This document shows positions 1 through 8,100 of a stretch of 64,000 nt of DNA, piece after piece. Where the stretch lies: positions 1 through 64,000 of the forward strand of contig NZ_RJRZ01000001.1 of assembly GCF_003993775.1 (NCBI RefSeq). Direction: 5' to 3'. The notes under the pieces were generated by a model. The model was not told the origin of the DNA and ran no database searches. It was given only the letters and a program-made list of their open reading frames with translations. A program made the translations under genes and the position numbers. Numbering within the stretch: the first letter of the stretch is position 1; each line of letters opens with the position of its first letter. This DNA is from Frigidibacter oleivorans. GTDB taxonomy: Bacteria > Pseudomonadota > Alphaproteobacteria > Rhodobacterales > Rhodobacteraceae.

Positions 1-201
1 GTCCGCGAGGTCGAGAAGCGCGCCCGCCGGCTGACGCTGATGGAACTGACCGAGCGCACCTGCAAATGGCCGATCGGCGACCCGGCGACCGACGATTTCT
101 GGTTCTGCGGCCTCGGATCGCTGCCGGGCAAGCCCTATTGCGAGGCGCATGTCGGCGTGGCCTTCCAGCCGATGAGCGCGCGCCGCGACCGTCGCCGCTG
201 A
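1..201 (+). CDS. gcrA: GcrA cell cycle regulator, C-terminal fragment (5' end outside window)
   Basis: Only the last 66 codons are present, in frame 1, ending at TGA 199-201. The visible part carries the conserved GcrA C-terminal signature: TCKWPIGDP, then a WFCG segment, then PGKPYCEAH, then a final AFQP. GcrA is an alphaproteobacterial factor that binds the primary sigma factor and CcrM-methylated GANTC promoters to drive cell-cycle genes; that role is family knowledge. The Cys/His spacing is intact here. The N-terminal DNA-contacting part lies upstream of the window. A double-hairpin element begins 14 nt after the stop and probably ends this transcript. Confidence 0.88.
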   Translation, partial: VREVEKRARRLTLMELTERTCKWPIGDPATDDFWFCGLGSLPGKPYCEAHVGVAFQPMSARRDRRR

Positions 202-214
202 GGACGGGCCGGGT

Positions 215-260
215 GGGGGCGCCGCCCCCGTCCGCTGACGCGGACTCCCCCGGGATATTT
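215..260 (+). repeat. Double-hairpin repeat, copy A, 3' of gcrA (terminator-like)
   Basis: Hairpin 1 is GGGGGC (215-220), loop GCC, GCCCCC (224-229). Hairpin 2 follows at once: GTCCGC (230-235), loop TGAC, GCGGAC (240-245). A constant tail TCCCCCGGGATATTT occupies 246-260. The same architecture occurs on the minus strand at 24250-24299, with a different but still paired second stem. It starts 14 nt after the gcrA stop and in the same orientation, which suggests a 3'-end or terminator function. There is no U-tract, so it is not a textbook intrinsic terminator. Confidence 0.7.
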
Positions 261-337
261 GGAAACAGAAGATGGGAAGGGCCGTGCCCTTCCCTTCGTC
301 GTCAGGGGCGGATGCGCCCGGCCATGGCAGGGACAGC

Positions 338-1738
338 ATGAGCGCCAACCCCCCGAACCTTCGCCCCGATCTGGCGCCCGCCCCGGTATTCGCGGGCGAC
401 GCGCCTCTGGCGGCCCGTGCCGGACAGCCGCGCATCGGCATGGTCAGCCTCGGCTGCCCCAAGGCGCTGGTGGACAGCGAGCGCATCCTCACCCGGCTGC
501 GGGCCGAGGGCTATGCGATCAGCCCGGATTACCGGGGCGCGGATGCGGTGATCGTCAATACCTGCGGCTTTCTCGACAGTGCCAAGGCCGAAAGCCTCGA
601 CGCGATCGGCGAGGCGCTGCGCGAGAATGGCAAGGTTCTGGTGACCGGCTGTCTGGGGGCGGAACCCGACTACATCACCGGCGCGCATCCGCAGGTTCTG
701 GCCGTGACCGGCCCGCATCAGTACGAGGCGGTGCTGGATGCGGTGCATCGCGCCGTGCCGCCCGCGCCCGACCCGTTCGTCGACCTCTTGCCCGCCACCG
801 GGGTCAGCCTGACGCCGCGGCACTACAGCTATCTGAAGATTTCCGAGGGCTGCAACCACAAGTGCCGGTTCTGCATCATCCCCGACATGCGCGGCCGGCT
901 GGTCAGCCGCCCCGCCCATGCGGTGATGCGCGAGGCGGAAAAGCTGGTCGAGGCGGGAGTGCGGGAACTTCTGGTGATCAGCCAGGACACCTCGGCCTAC
1001 GGGCTGGACCTGAAACATGCGGTCAGCGCCGGGCGCGGCGGGCGCGAGCACCGGGCGCATATCACCGACCTCGCCCGCGACCTCGGCAGCCTCGGGGCCT
1101 GGGTGCGGCTGCACTATGTCTATCCCTATCCGCATGTGCGCGACCTGATCCCGCTGATGGCGGAAGGGCTGGTCCTGCCCTATCTCGATATCCCGTTCCA
1201 GCATGCGGACCCGGCGGTGCTGAAGCGGATGGCGCGGCCCGCCGCGGCCGCGCGGACGCTGGACGAGATCGCCGCCTGGCGGTCGGTCTGCCCCGACCTC
1301 GTGCTGCGCTCGACCTTCATCGTGGGCTATCCCGGCGAGACGGAAGAGGAGTTCCGGACGCTGCTCGACTGGCTGGACGAGGCGCAGCTGGACCGGGTCG
1401 GGTGCTTCAAATACGAGAATGTCGCCGGGGCGCGGTCGAACGCCCTGCCCGATCACGTGCCCGAAGAGGTGAAGCAGGACCGGTGGGAACGCTTCATGGA
1501 GAAGGCGCAGGCGATCTCGGCGGCGAAGCTGGCGGCAAAGGTCGGCAGCCGGCAGCAGGTGCTGGTCGATGCGGTGGATGGCGAGGGCGCGACCTGCCGG
1601 ACCATGGCCGACGCGCCCGAGATCGACGGCAACCTGTTCATCGACGAGGGGTTCGAGGGGCTGGCGCCGGGCGATCTGGTGACGGTCGAGGTCGAGGAGG
1701 CCAGCGACTATGACCTGTGGGGGCGCCCCGTCGCCTGA
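338..1738 (+). CDS. rimO: Ribosomal protein S12 (uS12) methylthiotransferase RimO
   Basis: A 466-residue radical-SAM methylthiotransferase that adds a methylthio group to the conserved aspartate of ribosomal protein S12. The N-terminal UPF0004 domain supplies the auxiliary cluster cysteines near residues 40 (SLGC), 76 (NTCGF) and 105 (TGCLG). The radical-SAM CxxxCxxC motif is in [10 protein letters not shown] near 172-179. A C-terminal TRAM domain follows, with ending [20 protein letters not shown] typical of RimO rather than MiaB. I chose ATG 338 because GGCAGGGACAG precedes it and the protein then matches the family's usual N-terminus. An in-frame upstream start at 272 would add 22 atypical residues and overlap the repeat tail. 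Confidence 0.95.
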   Translation: MSANPPNLRPDLAPAPVFAGDAPLAARAGQPRIGMVSLGCPKALVDSERILTRLRAEGYAISPDYRGADAVIVNTCGFLDSAKAESLDAIGEALRENGKVLVTGCLGAEPDYITGAHPQVLAVTGPHQYEAVLDAVHRAVPPAPDPFVDLLPATGVSLTPRHYSYLKISEGCNHKCRFCIIPDMRGRLVSRPAHAVMREAEKLVEAGVRELLVISQDTSAYGLDLKHAVSAGRGGREHRAHITDLARDLGSLGAWVRLHYVYPYPHVRDLIPLMAEGLVLPYLDIPFQHADPAVLKRMARPAAAARTLDEIAAWRSVCPDLVLRSTFIVGYPGETEEEFRTLLDWLDEAQLDRVGCFKYENVAGARSNALPDHVPEEVKQDRWERFMEKAQAISAAKLAAKVGSRQQVLVDAVDGEGATCRTMADAPEIDGNLFIDEGFEGLAPGDLVTVEVEEASDYDLWGRPVA

Positions 1739-1788
1739 CCGCGTCCCGTAGACCGCGCGGAGCGGGCGGCGCCCCCCGGAATCGGGAC

Positions 1789-1806
1789 GGGCCCCCGGAG
1801 GGGCCC
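1789..1806. terminator. GC hairpin between rimO and the convergent PRC-barrel gene
   Basis: GGGCCCC (1789-1795), loop CGGA, GGGGCCC (1800-1806) forms a 7-bp perfect stem between two convergent genes. It has no T-run on either side, so it could be a weak bidirectional terminator or only a stable mRNA 3' end. Confidence 0.4.
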
Positions 1807-1841
1807 GCCAGCGGCGCGTGGCCGCGAGTGACGCGTACGGA

Positions 1842-2195
1842 TCAGATCCAGTAGGGCGTTGCACCGTAATAGCTGAAATAGCCTTCTTCCCAGGTCCGGT
1901 CGCGGCGCCAGTCGTCCTGACGGCGGGGCGCGCCTTCCAGCTGTTCCCGGGTGATGTCGGTCACATAGCCGTCGAGCGAGGTGTCATAGCGCAGCTTGCT
2001 CCACGGGATCGGGTGATAGTCCTCGCCCATCCCCAGGAAGCCGCCGAAGCCCATCAGGGCGTACGCCACCTTGCCGGACTGCTTGTCGATCATCAGTTCC
2101 TCGACATGGCCCAGCTTCTCGCCATCGGGGCTGAAGACACGGGTGCCGTTGACGTCCTTGGACGAGATCTGCGGGTCGGGCCGATTGTGTTCCAT
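1842..2195 (-). CDS. PRC-barrel domain protein
   Basis: A 117-residue soluble protein with one PRC-barrel domain over roughly residues 13-85 (KDVNGTRVFSPDGEKLGHVEEL, then a segment around KVAYALMGFGGFLG). Family members act as small adaptor or RNA/photosystem-assembly barrels and are often stress-induced in alphaproteobacteria. The C-terminus is rich in aromatic and charged residues and ends YYGATPYWI. ATG 2195 is fixed by a strong AAGGAGGATCC Shine-Dalgarno; the 12 extra upstream codons in frame would bury it. A GGAAC-N17-GTT promoter candidate lies upstream. The precise partner is not visible from sequence. Confidence 0.85.
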   Translation of the reverse strand: MEHNRPDPQISSKDVNGTRVFSPDGEKLGHVEELMIDKQSGKVAYALMGFGGFLGMGEDYHPIPWSKLRYDTSLDGYVTDITREQLEGAPRRQDDWRRDRTWEEGYFSYYGATPYWI

Positions 2196-2229
2196 GGTGG
2201 ATCCTCCTTCCGGGGTCAGTCGGAGAATC

Positions 2230-2254
2230 AACTTTCGCCGCCCGGCCTTGTTCC
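2230..2254 (-). promoter_or_regulatory. Candidate stress-sigma promoter (GGAAC-N17-GTT) for the PRC-barrel gene
   Basis: On the minus strand GGAAC (2250-2254) is followed after 17 nt by GTT (2230-2232), about 35 nt before the PRC-barrel start codon. This matches the spacing of EcfG-type general-stress promoters of alphaproteobacteria. No housekeeping TTGAC/TATAAT pair is evident here. The motif is short, so chance occurrence cannot be excluded. Confidence 0.35.
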
Positions 2255-2291
2255 GCGGACCGCATCCGGTCGGCGCCCTCTGGCCGGCGGA

Positions 2292-2579
2292 TCAGTCTGC
2301 CGTGACGGGCGCTACGGCGGCCCCTTGCGCAAGCCGGCCCATAAGGTCGCCGTTCCGGCAATAGGCGGGCGGCGCGGCGGCCCCCGTTTCTTGCCGCTCG
2401 GCCAGCCAGCGGTGGCAATCGCCGGGCTCGGCGCAGCCGGTGCAGGCCATGACCGCGTCGCGCCAGTCCTCGGCCGTCAGCCGGCCGTCAACCATCGCCT
2501 GCATCAGGTCGATGCCCAGCGTCCGGGCCATCTGGCTGACCAGCCCCGCATGTTCGTTCAGCTTGCGCCCGCCGCACAT
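2292..2579 (-). CDS. DUF6455 family small protein
   Basis: A 95-residue protein of the DUF6455 family common in Rhodobacteraceae, of unknown function. Recognisable pieces are MARTLGIDL near the N-terminus, then DAVMACTGCAEPGDCHRWLAE, and a C-terminal PPAYCRNGDLMGRL. The conserved cysteines (CTGC, GDCHRW, YCRN) suggest metal or disulfide chemistry, but no activity is established. ATG 2579 is chosen because GGAGGAGGCGAG precedes it; a longer in-frame start at 2660 would run into the DUF2254 gene. The 70-nt spacing to that upstream gene on the same strand allows co-transcription. Confidence 0.8.
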   Translation of the reverse strand: MCGGRKLNEHAGLVSQMARTLGIDLMQAMVDGRLTAEDWRDAVMACTGCAEPGDCHRWLAERQETGAAAPPAYCRNGDLMGRLAQGAAVAPVTAD

Positions 2580-2649
2580 CCTCGCCTCCTCCGGCCATCC
2601 GCATGGCCGCCAGCATCGGCCCTCCGGCAGGGGCGCGCCTTGACCCATA

Positions 2650-3906
2650 TCAAGCCGCACAGAGCGCGCGCAGCCGCGCGCGATCCGCGTCCAGCTGCAG
2701 CGCCGCCTCGGCCTGGGCCAGCGCCGCGGTGGACTGCACGCGGGCGGCCTCCGCCATCTGCCCCGGGGCGCAGGCCGCCAGCGCCGCCAGCGCCTTCTGC
2801 AGGCGCATCTGCACCTCGATCATCGCGGCGCCGTCGCGGGCGATCGGCGCGAAGGCATCCTCGATCAGGTCGGCGGGGTCCAGCAGCGGCACATGCACCC
2901 GGTCGTGGCGCAGCGGCGCGGGCGGGCGCGGGGCGGCATAGTCCACCAGCAGGCGCAGGGCGCGGCCGATGACGTCGATTGCGGTGCCGGGATCGTTGAC
3001 GGCAGGGGACAGCGCCCGCTGCGCGATCTCGGCCAGTACCGACAGGCCGAAGCGCGGATCGGTGTCGAAGGTGCGCTGGTCGCCGAGGGTGAAGGCCCCG
3101 CGCACCGCCTGTTGCAGGTCGTCGTCGCAGGGGCCGGTGATCCGGGCCAGATCCGCCGCCGGATGGACGAAGGCCCCGGGCAGCGCCACGACGAAGATTT
3201 CGGACCCCAGCCGCTCGGCCGCGGCCTGCAGCGCCGGCACGTCGAGGTGCTGGACATAGCCGACGCCGGCCCCCGCCCCGGCCAGCGGCCGCACCGCCAC
3301 GCCCGACACCGGCGCGCGCGCCCCGACATCCATGGGCCGCCCGCCCATCGCAGGCGAGCCGGCCCGCGCCGCCAGCGCCGCCGCCGCGGCCTGTTCCACC
3401 CGCGCGGTAGTATGGGCGACGCGGCCGAAGCGGGTCAGATGCTCGATCCAGCGCATCATGGTGAAGACGATCACCCCCACCACCGCCATCGACACGACAT
3501 ACAGCACCAGCCGCCCGCGTTCGCCGTAGATCCCCGCCTGCAGCGCGATGATCCCCACCAGCGAAAAGATAAAGGCGCCGAGGAAGGTCGCCAGCGCCGT
3601 CTGGGTGGTGCGGTCCTGCATCAGCAGTTGTACCGCCCGCGGCGTCACCCCGCTGGAGGCCCCGGCAAAGGCCTGCACCATCACCGACAGCGAGAAGGTG
3701 GTGACCGTCAGCATCGACGAGGCGAGGATGCCGAGGATCGAATCGACCGCGTCGGCGCCGATGCTGGCGCCCAGATCCTCGGGCAGCCAGGGCGCCACCA
3801 TGAAGCCCGCCAGCGCCGCCGCGACCGAGACCGCGGAAAAGAGCAGTGCCTTCACCCATAGCTGGCGGGCAGCGCGCGCCAGTCTCCAGAACAGTTGCGA
3901 TGGCAT
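2650..3906 (-). CDS. DUF2254 family inner-membrane protein
   Basis: A 418-residue predicted membrane protein of the DUF2254 family. The N-terminal half has about four transmembrane helices (roughly residues 18-38, 57-80, 103-125, 133-155). The C-terminal half is soluble and carries the family signature around RFGLSVLAEIAQRALSPAVNDPGTA. Biochemical function is unknown; the architecture resembles a membrane anchor with a cytoplasmic or periplasmic sensory domain. It is a full-length family member with an ATG at 3906. The neighbours do not suggest a pathway. Confidence 0.85.
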   Translation of the reverse strand: MPSQLFWRLARAARQLWVKALLFSAVSVAAALAGFMVAPWLPEDLGASIGADAVDSILGILASSMLTVTTFSLSVMVQAFAGASSGVTPRAVQLLMQDRTTQTALATFLGAFIFSLVGIIALQAGIYGERGRLVLYVVSMAVVGVIVFTMMRWIEHLTRFGRVAHTTARVEQAAAAALAARAGSPAMGGRPMDVGARAPVSGVAVRPLAGAGAGVGYVQHLDVPALQAAAERLGSEIFVVALPGAFVHPAADLARITGPCDDDLQQAVRGAFTLGDQRTFDTDPRFGLSVLAEIAQRALSPAVNDPGTAIDVIGRALRLLVDYAAPRPPAPLRHDRVHVPLLDPADLIEDAFAPIARDGAAMIEVQMRLQKALAALAACAPGQMAEAARVQSTAALAQAEAALQLDADRARLRALCAA

Positions 3907-4007
3907 GCGACCTGCGCCCCCCGATCCTGCGGACCCCGTGTCCGGCCGGCGCCCGCCGGCCCGGCAGCCCCGTCCGACCCAAGCGGCGCCCGCCCGTGCC
4001 GGTTCCG

Positions 4008-4793
4008 TCAGATCCGCCGCCCGGCCCGCAGGTCCGCCACCGTGCGCGCCACCAGGTCCATCCGCTGCGCATTGGGCGGGTGCGAGCCGAGGAAGTCGTT
4101 CCCCGGATCCGGCAGGCGCGCGAAGAAGCGCGACCCGCGTTCCGGATCGAAGCCCGCGTCCCAGGCGATCACCGTGCCCAGCCTGTCAGCCTCGAGTTCG
4201 TAATTCTTGGCATAGACCCGGCCGCCCAGACCTGCGCCCAGATCCTGCGCGGTGCGGATCCCGGCCTCGTCATAGCCATAGGCCGCGGCCAGCCCGCCGA
4301 AGATCACCGCCGCCGCCGCCATCGACTGCTGCTGGCGGGGGATGTGGCCCGCGATGTGATGCGCGGCCTCGTGGCCCATGACGAAGGCCAGTTCGTCGAT
4401 ATTGCGCGCCTCGGCGATCAGGGCGAGGTTGAAGGCCACCACCGGCCGGCCGGCCTCGTCCAGCGTCTGGAAGGCGTTCGGGTCCTGCCCCGGCCGGTCA
4501 TCGACGACGATCTGGAAATCGCAGTTCACGTTGCGGGTGCGGGCGCGGCATTCCTGTTCGATCGACGGCTCCATCCGGCGCACGACGGTAACGAAGTTCT
4601 GCGCCGCCTCGCGCACCGGCAGGGGCGGGCTGTCATCGGGCAGCAGCACGGGCACCGGGCCCGGCACCGTCGCGGGCGGCGGCGGTGCCGCCGCGACGCA
4701 GGCCGACAGCAGGGCCGCGGCGAGAGGCAGCAGGCCAAAGCGCGGCAGGCGAGGGCGCGGCAGTCGGATCGGCAGGGCAGGAAGAACGGGCAT
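4008..4793 (-). CDS. M48-family metalloprotease, lipoprotein
   Basis: A 261-residue peptidase. An N-terminal signal ends in a lipobox LLSAC with Cys32 as the probable lipidation site. The zinc motif HEAAH lies near 141-145 and the third ligand is in NYELEAD near 199. Members of this family (YcaL/LoiP/BepA-like) act in the periplasm on misassembled outer-membrane proteins; that is family knowledge. No C-terminal TPR is present, so it is closer to the short single-domain class. ATG 4793 is used because the signal peptide starts there; a longer frame exists upstream with no signal-like N-terminus. The 247-nt gap to the divergent gene at 5041 should hold both promoters. Confidence 0.88.
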   Translation of the reverse strand: MPVLPALPIRLPRPRLPRFGLLPLAAALLSACVAAAPPPPATVPGPVPVLLPDDSPPLPVREAAQNFVTVVRRMEPSIEQECRARTRNVNCDFQIVVDDRPGQDPNAFQTLDEAGRPVVAFNLALIAEARNIDELAFVMGHEAAHHIAGHIPRQQQSMAAAAVIFGGLAAAYGYDEAGIRTAQDLGAGLGGRVYAKNYELEADRLGTVIAWDAGFDPERGSRFFARLPDPGNDFLGSHPPNAQRMDLVARTVADLRAGRRI

Positions 4794-5040
4794 CGGCAGA
4801 TGGGCTTCCGCTGGGCTGGTAGGGGCGTGCGAGGGGCCGGAAGGGGCGACCGCGGGCGAAAATAGCCGCCGCGCCCGGTCTGCGGAAGATGCGTTGCAAG
4901 GGGTTGGCCCCACCTCACGCGGGGGTGATGCGGCGGCGCCCGAAAGCGCCGCTTTCGATGCCGGCCGGGGGTGCGGATCCGCCCCGGGGCTGGCATGATC
5001 GGCCGCAGGCGGACGCAACGGCGAGCGAAAGGAGCCCCCC

Positions 5041-5283
5041 ATGTTCAGCATCGAGCACGATTTCGACGCGACGATCATCACGCTGGTGGACGAGGGATCG
5101 GTGAACCTGCAGGAGGATGTGACGATCCAGAGCTTCGAGGATTGCGTGACCGTCCAGCAGTTCGATCCGCGGCTGGACGAGCCGGTGACGATCACCCTGT
5201 CGCTGGCGCAGGTGCGCGAGCTTGCGGCGGCGCTGAACCTGCCGGAGGGCGTCTACCGGCTGAAGGCGGTGCGGCAAGGCTAG
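5041..5283 (+). CDS. Conserved hypothetical 80-residue acidic protein
   Basis: I do not recognise a named family. The 80-residue product is acidic, starts MFSIEHDFDATIITLVDEG, and is probably a beta-rich fold with a C-terminal helix (LAQVRELAAALNLPEG). AAAGGAG stands 7 nt before the ATG and the codon use matches the genome, so I take it as a real gene. Its stop codon overlaps the stop of the convergent DUF167 gene within CTAG. A role cannot be inferred from the neighbours. Confidence 0.7.
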   Translation: MFSIEHDFDATIITLVDEGSVNLQEDVTIQSFEDCVTVQQFDPRLDEPVTITLSLAQVRELAAALNLPEGVYRLKAVRQG

Positions 5284-5534
5284 TCGAGCCGGAACAGCTT
5301 GTCCCGCGCGGTGGCGCCGCGGACCAGCACCAGCCGCGACTTGGCGATGCCCAGGGCCTCGGCCAGCAACTCCTGCACGGCGGCGGTGGCGCGGCCGTCC
5401 TCGGGCACGGCGGTCACCGCGATCTTCAGCGCGCCGCCCTCCAGGCGGACGATGTTGCGCGCGGCGCGCGGCGTCACCCGCACGGCGAACTCCGCGCCCG
5501 GCACGGCGAGATGCCCCAGTTCGCCCTTCTTCAT
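5280..5534 (-). CDS. DUF167 (YggU) family protein
   Basis: An 84-residue member of the DUF167/YggU family, a small alpha/beta fold of unknown function often found near yggT in other bacteria. The motif run FAVRVTPRAARN, then IAVTAVPEDGRATAAVQELLAEALG, and KSRLVLVRGATARDK is characteristic. ATG 5534 gives the usual length; an in-frame GTG three codons upstream is less likely. It ends tail-to-tail with the 80-residue gene, the two stop codons sharing CTAG at 5280-5283. Confidence 0.88.
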   Translation of the reverse strand: MKKGELGHLAVPGAEFAVRVTPRAARNIVRLEGGALKIAVTAVPEDGRATAAVQELLAEALGIAKSRLVLVRGATARDKLFRLD

Positions 5535-5623
5535 CCGCCCCACCCGACTGCCCGGCCTTTCCCCTGCCCTAGCCTGCCGCTAGGCTCCGCGCCAGCGCCC
5601 GATGCCGCCCGAGGGAGAGTGCC

Positions 5624-6721
5624 ATGACCACCGCCTTTCTGACCGATGAACGCTGCTTCTGGCATGGCGGCGGCGCCTATGCGTTCACCCTGCCGGTGGG
5701 CGGGCTGGTCCAGCCGGGCGCCGGGCTGCCCGAAAGCCCTGAGACCAAGCGCCGCCTGCGCAACCTGCTGGAGGTGACGGGCCTGCTGCGCGAGATGGCG
5801 GTGTCCTCGGCCCCCGAGGCCCGGCGCGAGGATCTGCTGCGCGTCCATCCCGCCGCCTATCTGGACCGGTTCCGGGCGGCCTCGGAGGCGGGCGGCGGCG
5901 AATTCGGGCCGCGCGCCCCCTTCGGCCCCGGCGGCTATGACATCGCGGCGCTGTCGGCGGGGCTGGCGATGGCCGCGCTGCGGCAGGTGCTGACCGGGCA
6001 GGCGCGGAACGCCTATGCACTTTCCCGGCCGCCGGGGCATCACTGCCTGCCGGAATTGCCCAATGGATTCTGCCTTTTCAACAATATCGCCGTTGCCATC
6101 CGGGCGGCGCAGGCGGAAGGGCTGGCCCGCCGGATCGCGGTCATCGACTGGGACGTGCATCACGGCAACGGCACCGAGGCGATCTTCTACGACGACCCCG
6201 AGGTGCTGACGATCTCGATCCATCAGGACCGCAACTACCCCACCGACAGCGGCGCGGCGCTCGACCGGGGCGCCGGGCGCGGGCACGGCTTCAACGTCAA
6301 CCTGCCGCTGCCGCCGGGCTGCGGCCATGTCACCTATCTCGAGGCGATGGACCGGATCGTGCTGCCGCTGCTGGCGCGGTTCCGCCCCGAGGCGATCGTC
6401 GTCGCCTGCGGATACGATGCCTCGGCGGTCGATCCGCTGGGCCGGATGCTTGCCACCGCCGACACCTTCCGCGAGATGACGCGGATGGCCCGCGCCGCGG
6501 CCGAGGAGCTGTGCGGCGGGCGGCTGGTTCTGGTGCATGAGGGCGGCTATTCCGAGGCCCATGTGCCCTTCTGCGGCCATGCGGTGCTGGAGGAACTGAC
6601 CGGCAGCGCCTTTCGCGCGCCCGATCCGCTGGCCGAGGTGCTGGCGGCGCGGCAGCCCGGACCGGCGGCGCAGGCCTTTCAGTCCGGGCAGGTCGCGGAA
6701 CTGGCGGCCCTGTTCCTTTGA
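5624..6721 (+). CDS. Histone deacetylase-family (class II) amidohydrolase
   Basis: A 365-residue zinc deacetylase of the HDAC/acetoin-utilisation/acetylpolyamine amidohydrolase superfamily. The active site is complete: RPPGHH near 135-140, IDWDVHHGNGT near 174-184 giving the Asp and His zinc ligands, ACGYDAS near 261-267 for the third ligand, and EGGYS near the C-terminus. In bacteria these enzymes deacetylate polyamines or protein lysines; sequence alone does not choose between them. GAGGGAGAG precedes ATG 5624. The gene stands alone, 90 nt from the nitroreductase gene downstream. Confidence 0.9.
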   Translation: MTTAFLTDERCFWHGGGAYAFTLPVGGLVQPGAGLPESPETKRRLRNLLEVTGLLREMAVSSAPEARREDLLRVHPAAYLDRFRAASEAGGGEFGPRAPFGPGGYDIAALSAGLAMAALRQVLTGQARNAYALSRPPGHHCLPELPNGFCLFNNIAVAIRAAQAEGLARRIAVIDWDVHHGNGTEAIFYDDPEVLTISIHQDRNYPTDSGAALDRGAGRGHGFNVNLPLPPGCGHVTYLEAMDRIVLPLLARFRPEAIVVACGYDASAVDPLGRMLATADTFREMTRMARAAAEELCGGRLVLVHEGGYSEAHVPFCGHAVLEELTGSAFRAPDPLAEVLAARQPGPAAQAFQSGQVAELAALFL

Positions 6722-6811
6722 CGCTGTTCCCCTGACGCTGTTCCCCCTGACGGGCGCTTGCGCTTGCCCGCGCCTCGGGCAAACAGTGGCGCCAACCGCA
6801 AAGGAGCCGCC

Positions 6812-7390
6812 ATGCCGCATCCGAACCCCCATGCCGTCGACTTCCTGCTGGCGCGCCGCTCGCGCCCGGCCAAGACCCTGACCGGCCCCGCCCCGGATCG
6901 CGTCGCGCTGGAACCGATCCTGACCGCCGCGCTGCGCGTGCCCGACCACGGCAAGCTGGAACCGTGGCGGCTGATCGTGCTGGAACGGGCCGCGCTCGAC
7001 CGGGTGGCCGAGGTCGCGGCCCGGCGGGGCGAGGCGCAGGGCCTGCCCGAGGAGCAGACTGCCAAGGGCGTGTCGCAATTCCGCGAAAGCCCGCTTTGTG
7101 TGGCGGTGGTCGCGGTGCCGCGCCCCACCGACAAGGTGCCGGAATGGGAACAGCTGCTGTCGGCCGGCTGCGTCTGCCTGAGCCTCGTCAACGCCGCGCT
7201 GGCCTCGGGCTGGGGTGCCTGCTGGCTGACGGGCTGGCCCGCCTATGACGCAGGCTTCCTGACAGACGCGCTGGACCTTGCGCCCGGCGAACGGATCGCG
7301 GGATTCGTCCATCTGGGAACCGAAGGCGCGGTGCCGCCCGACCGGCCCCGCCCGGACCTCGCCGCCACGGTCCGCTGGGTGTCGGCATGA
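6812..7390 (+). CDS. Nitroreductase family protein (FMN oxidoreductase)
   Basis: A 192-residue flavoprotein of the nitroreductase superfamily, YdjA-like in length. Diagnostic segments are FLLARRSRPAKTLTGPAP, PDHGKLEPWRLIV (FMN phosphate binding), and NAALASGWGACWLTG, followed by GFVHLGT. It would use NAD(P)H and FMN to reduce nitro- or quinone-type substrates; the real substrate is unknown. ATG 6812 has AAAGGAG at the right distance. Its TGA overlaps the ATG of the EI24 gene, which points to translational coupling. Confidence 0.88.
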   Translation: MPHPNPHAVDFLLARRSRPAKTLTGPAPDRVALEPILTAALRVPDHGKLEPWRLIVLERAALDRVAEVAARRGEAQGLPEEQTAKGVSQFRESPLCVAVVAVPRPTDKVPEWEQLLSAGCVCLSLVNAALASGWGACWLTGWPAYDAGFLTDALDLAPGERIAGFVHLGTEGAVPPDRPRPDLAATVRWVSA

Positions 7391-8085
7391 TCTTCGGCAG
7401 CATCCTCGCGGCCCTTCGCCAGATCCCCGACCCGCGCTTCCTGCGGGTGCTGCTGGCCGGGATCGGGCTGACCCTGCTGCTGCTGGCGGGCTGCTATGCG
7501 GGCTTCGTCTGGCTGGTGCAATGGCTGACGCCCGACAGCTTTACCCTGCCCTGGATCGGGCCAGTGACCTGGGTGGACGACCTGCTGTCCTGGGCCTCGG
7601 TCGCGGTGATGATCGCGCTGTCGGTCTTCCTGATGGTGCCCGTCGCCTCGGCCTTCACCGGGCTGTTCCTCGACCGGGTGGCGGCGGCGGTCGAGGCGCG
7701 GCACTACCCGCATCTACCGCCTGCCAAGGGTCTGGGCGTCGTCGAGGGGCTGGCTGACGCGGCGGGGTTCCTGGGCGTGATCCTGCTGGTGAACGCGCTG
7801 GCGCTGCTGGCGCTGTTCTTCGTGGGGCCGCTCGCGCCGATCCTGTTCTGGGCGGTGAACGGCTATCTGCTGGGGCGGGAGTATTTCCAGCTGGCCGCCG
7901 CGCGGCGGATCGGCACGCAGCAGGCGGCGCTGATGCGGCAGCGGAACATGGGCCGGATCTGGCTGACCGGGGTGCTGATGGCGGCGCCGCTGACGATCCC
8001 GCTGGTTAACCTGACGGTGCCGGTGCTGGGGGCCGCGGCCTTCACGCATCTGTTCCACCGGCTGGCCGCGGCCGAAGCCCGCTGA
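7387..8085 (+). CDS. EI24/CysZ-like integral membrane protein
   Basis: A 232-residue membrane protein of the EI24 domain family (PF07264), which includes the sulfate transporter CysZ. About five hydrophobic segments are visible, with a helical hairpin around LVNALALLALFFVGPLAPILFWAVNGYLLG and the conserved REYFQLAAARR turn. No cys genes are nearby, so sulfate transport is not supported by context. The start codon overlaps the nitroreductase stop (ATGA), and the NYN gene follows after 15 nt, suggesting a three-gene operon. Confidence 0.82.
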   Translation: MIFGSILAALRQIPDPRFLRVLLAGIGLTLLLLAGCYAGFVWLVQWLTPDSFTLPWIGPVTWVDDLLSWASVAVMIALSVFLMVPVASAFTGLFLDRVAAAVEARHYPHLPPAKGLGVVEGLADAAGFLGVILLVNALALLALFFVGPLAPILFWAVNGYLLGREYFQLAAARRIGTQQAALMRQRNMGRIWLTGVLMAAPLTIPLVNLTVPVLGAAAFTHLFHRLAAAEAR

Positions 8086-8100
8086 GCAGCGATCGCGGCC

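Noticed and set aside
302-1864. Long open frame of 520 codons antisense to rimO
   Set aside because: It lies entirely opposite rimO, has no family motif, is rich in Arg, Pro and Ala as expected for a shadow of GC-rich coding DNA, and has no ribosome site. The same holds for many other long antisense frames, such as those opposite carB, pepN, parE and glcB.
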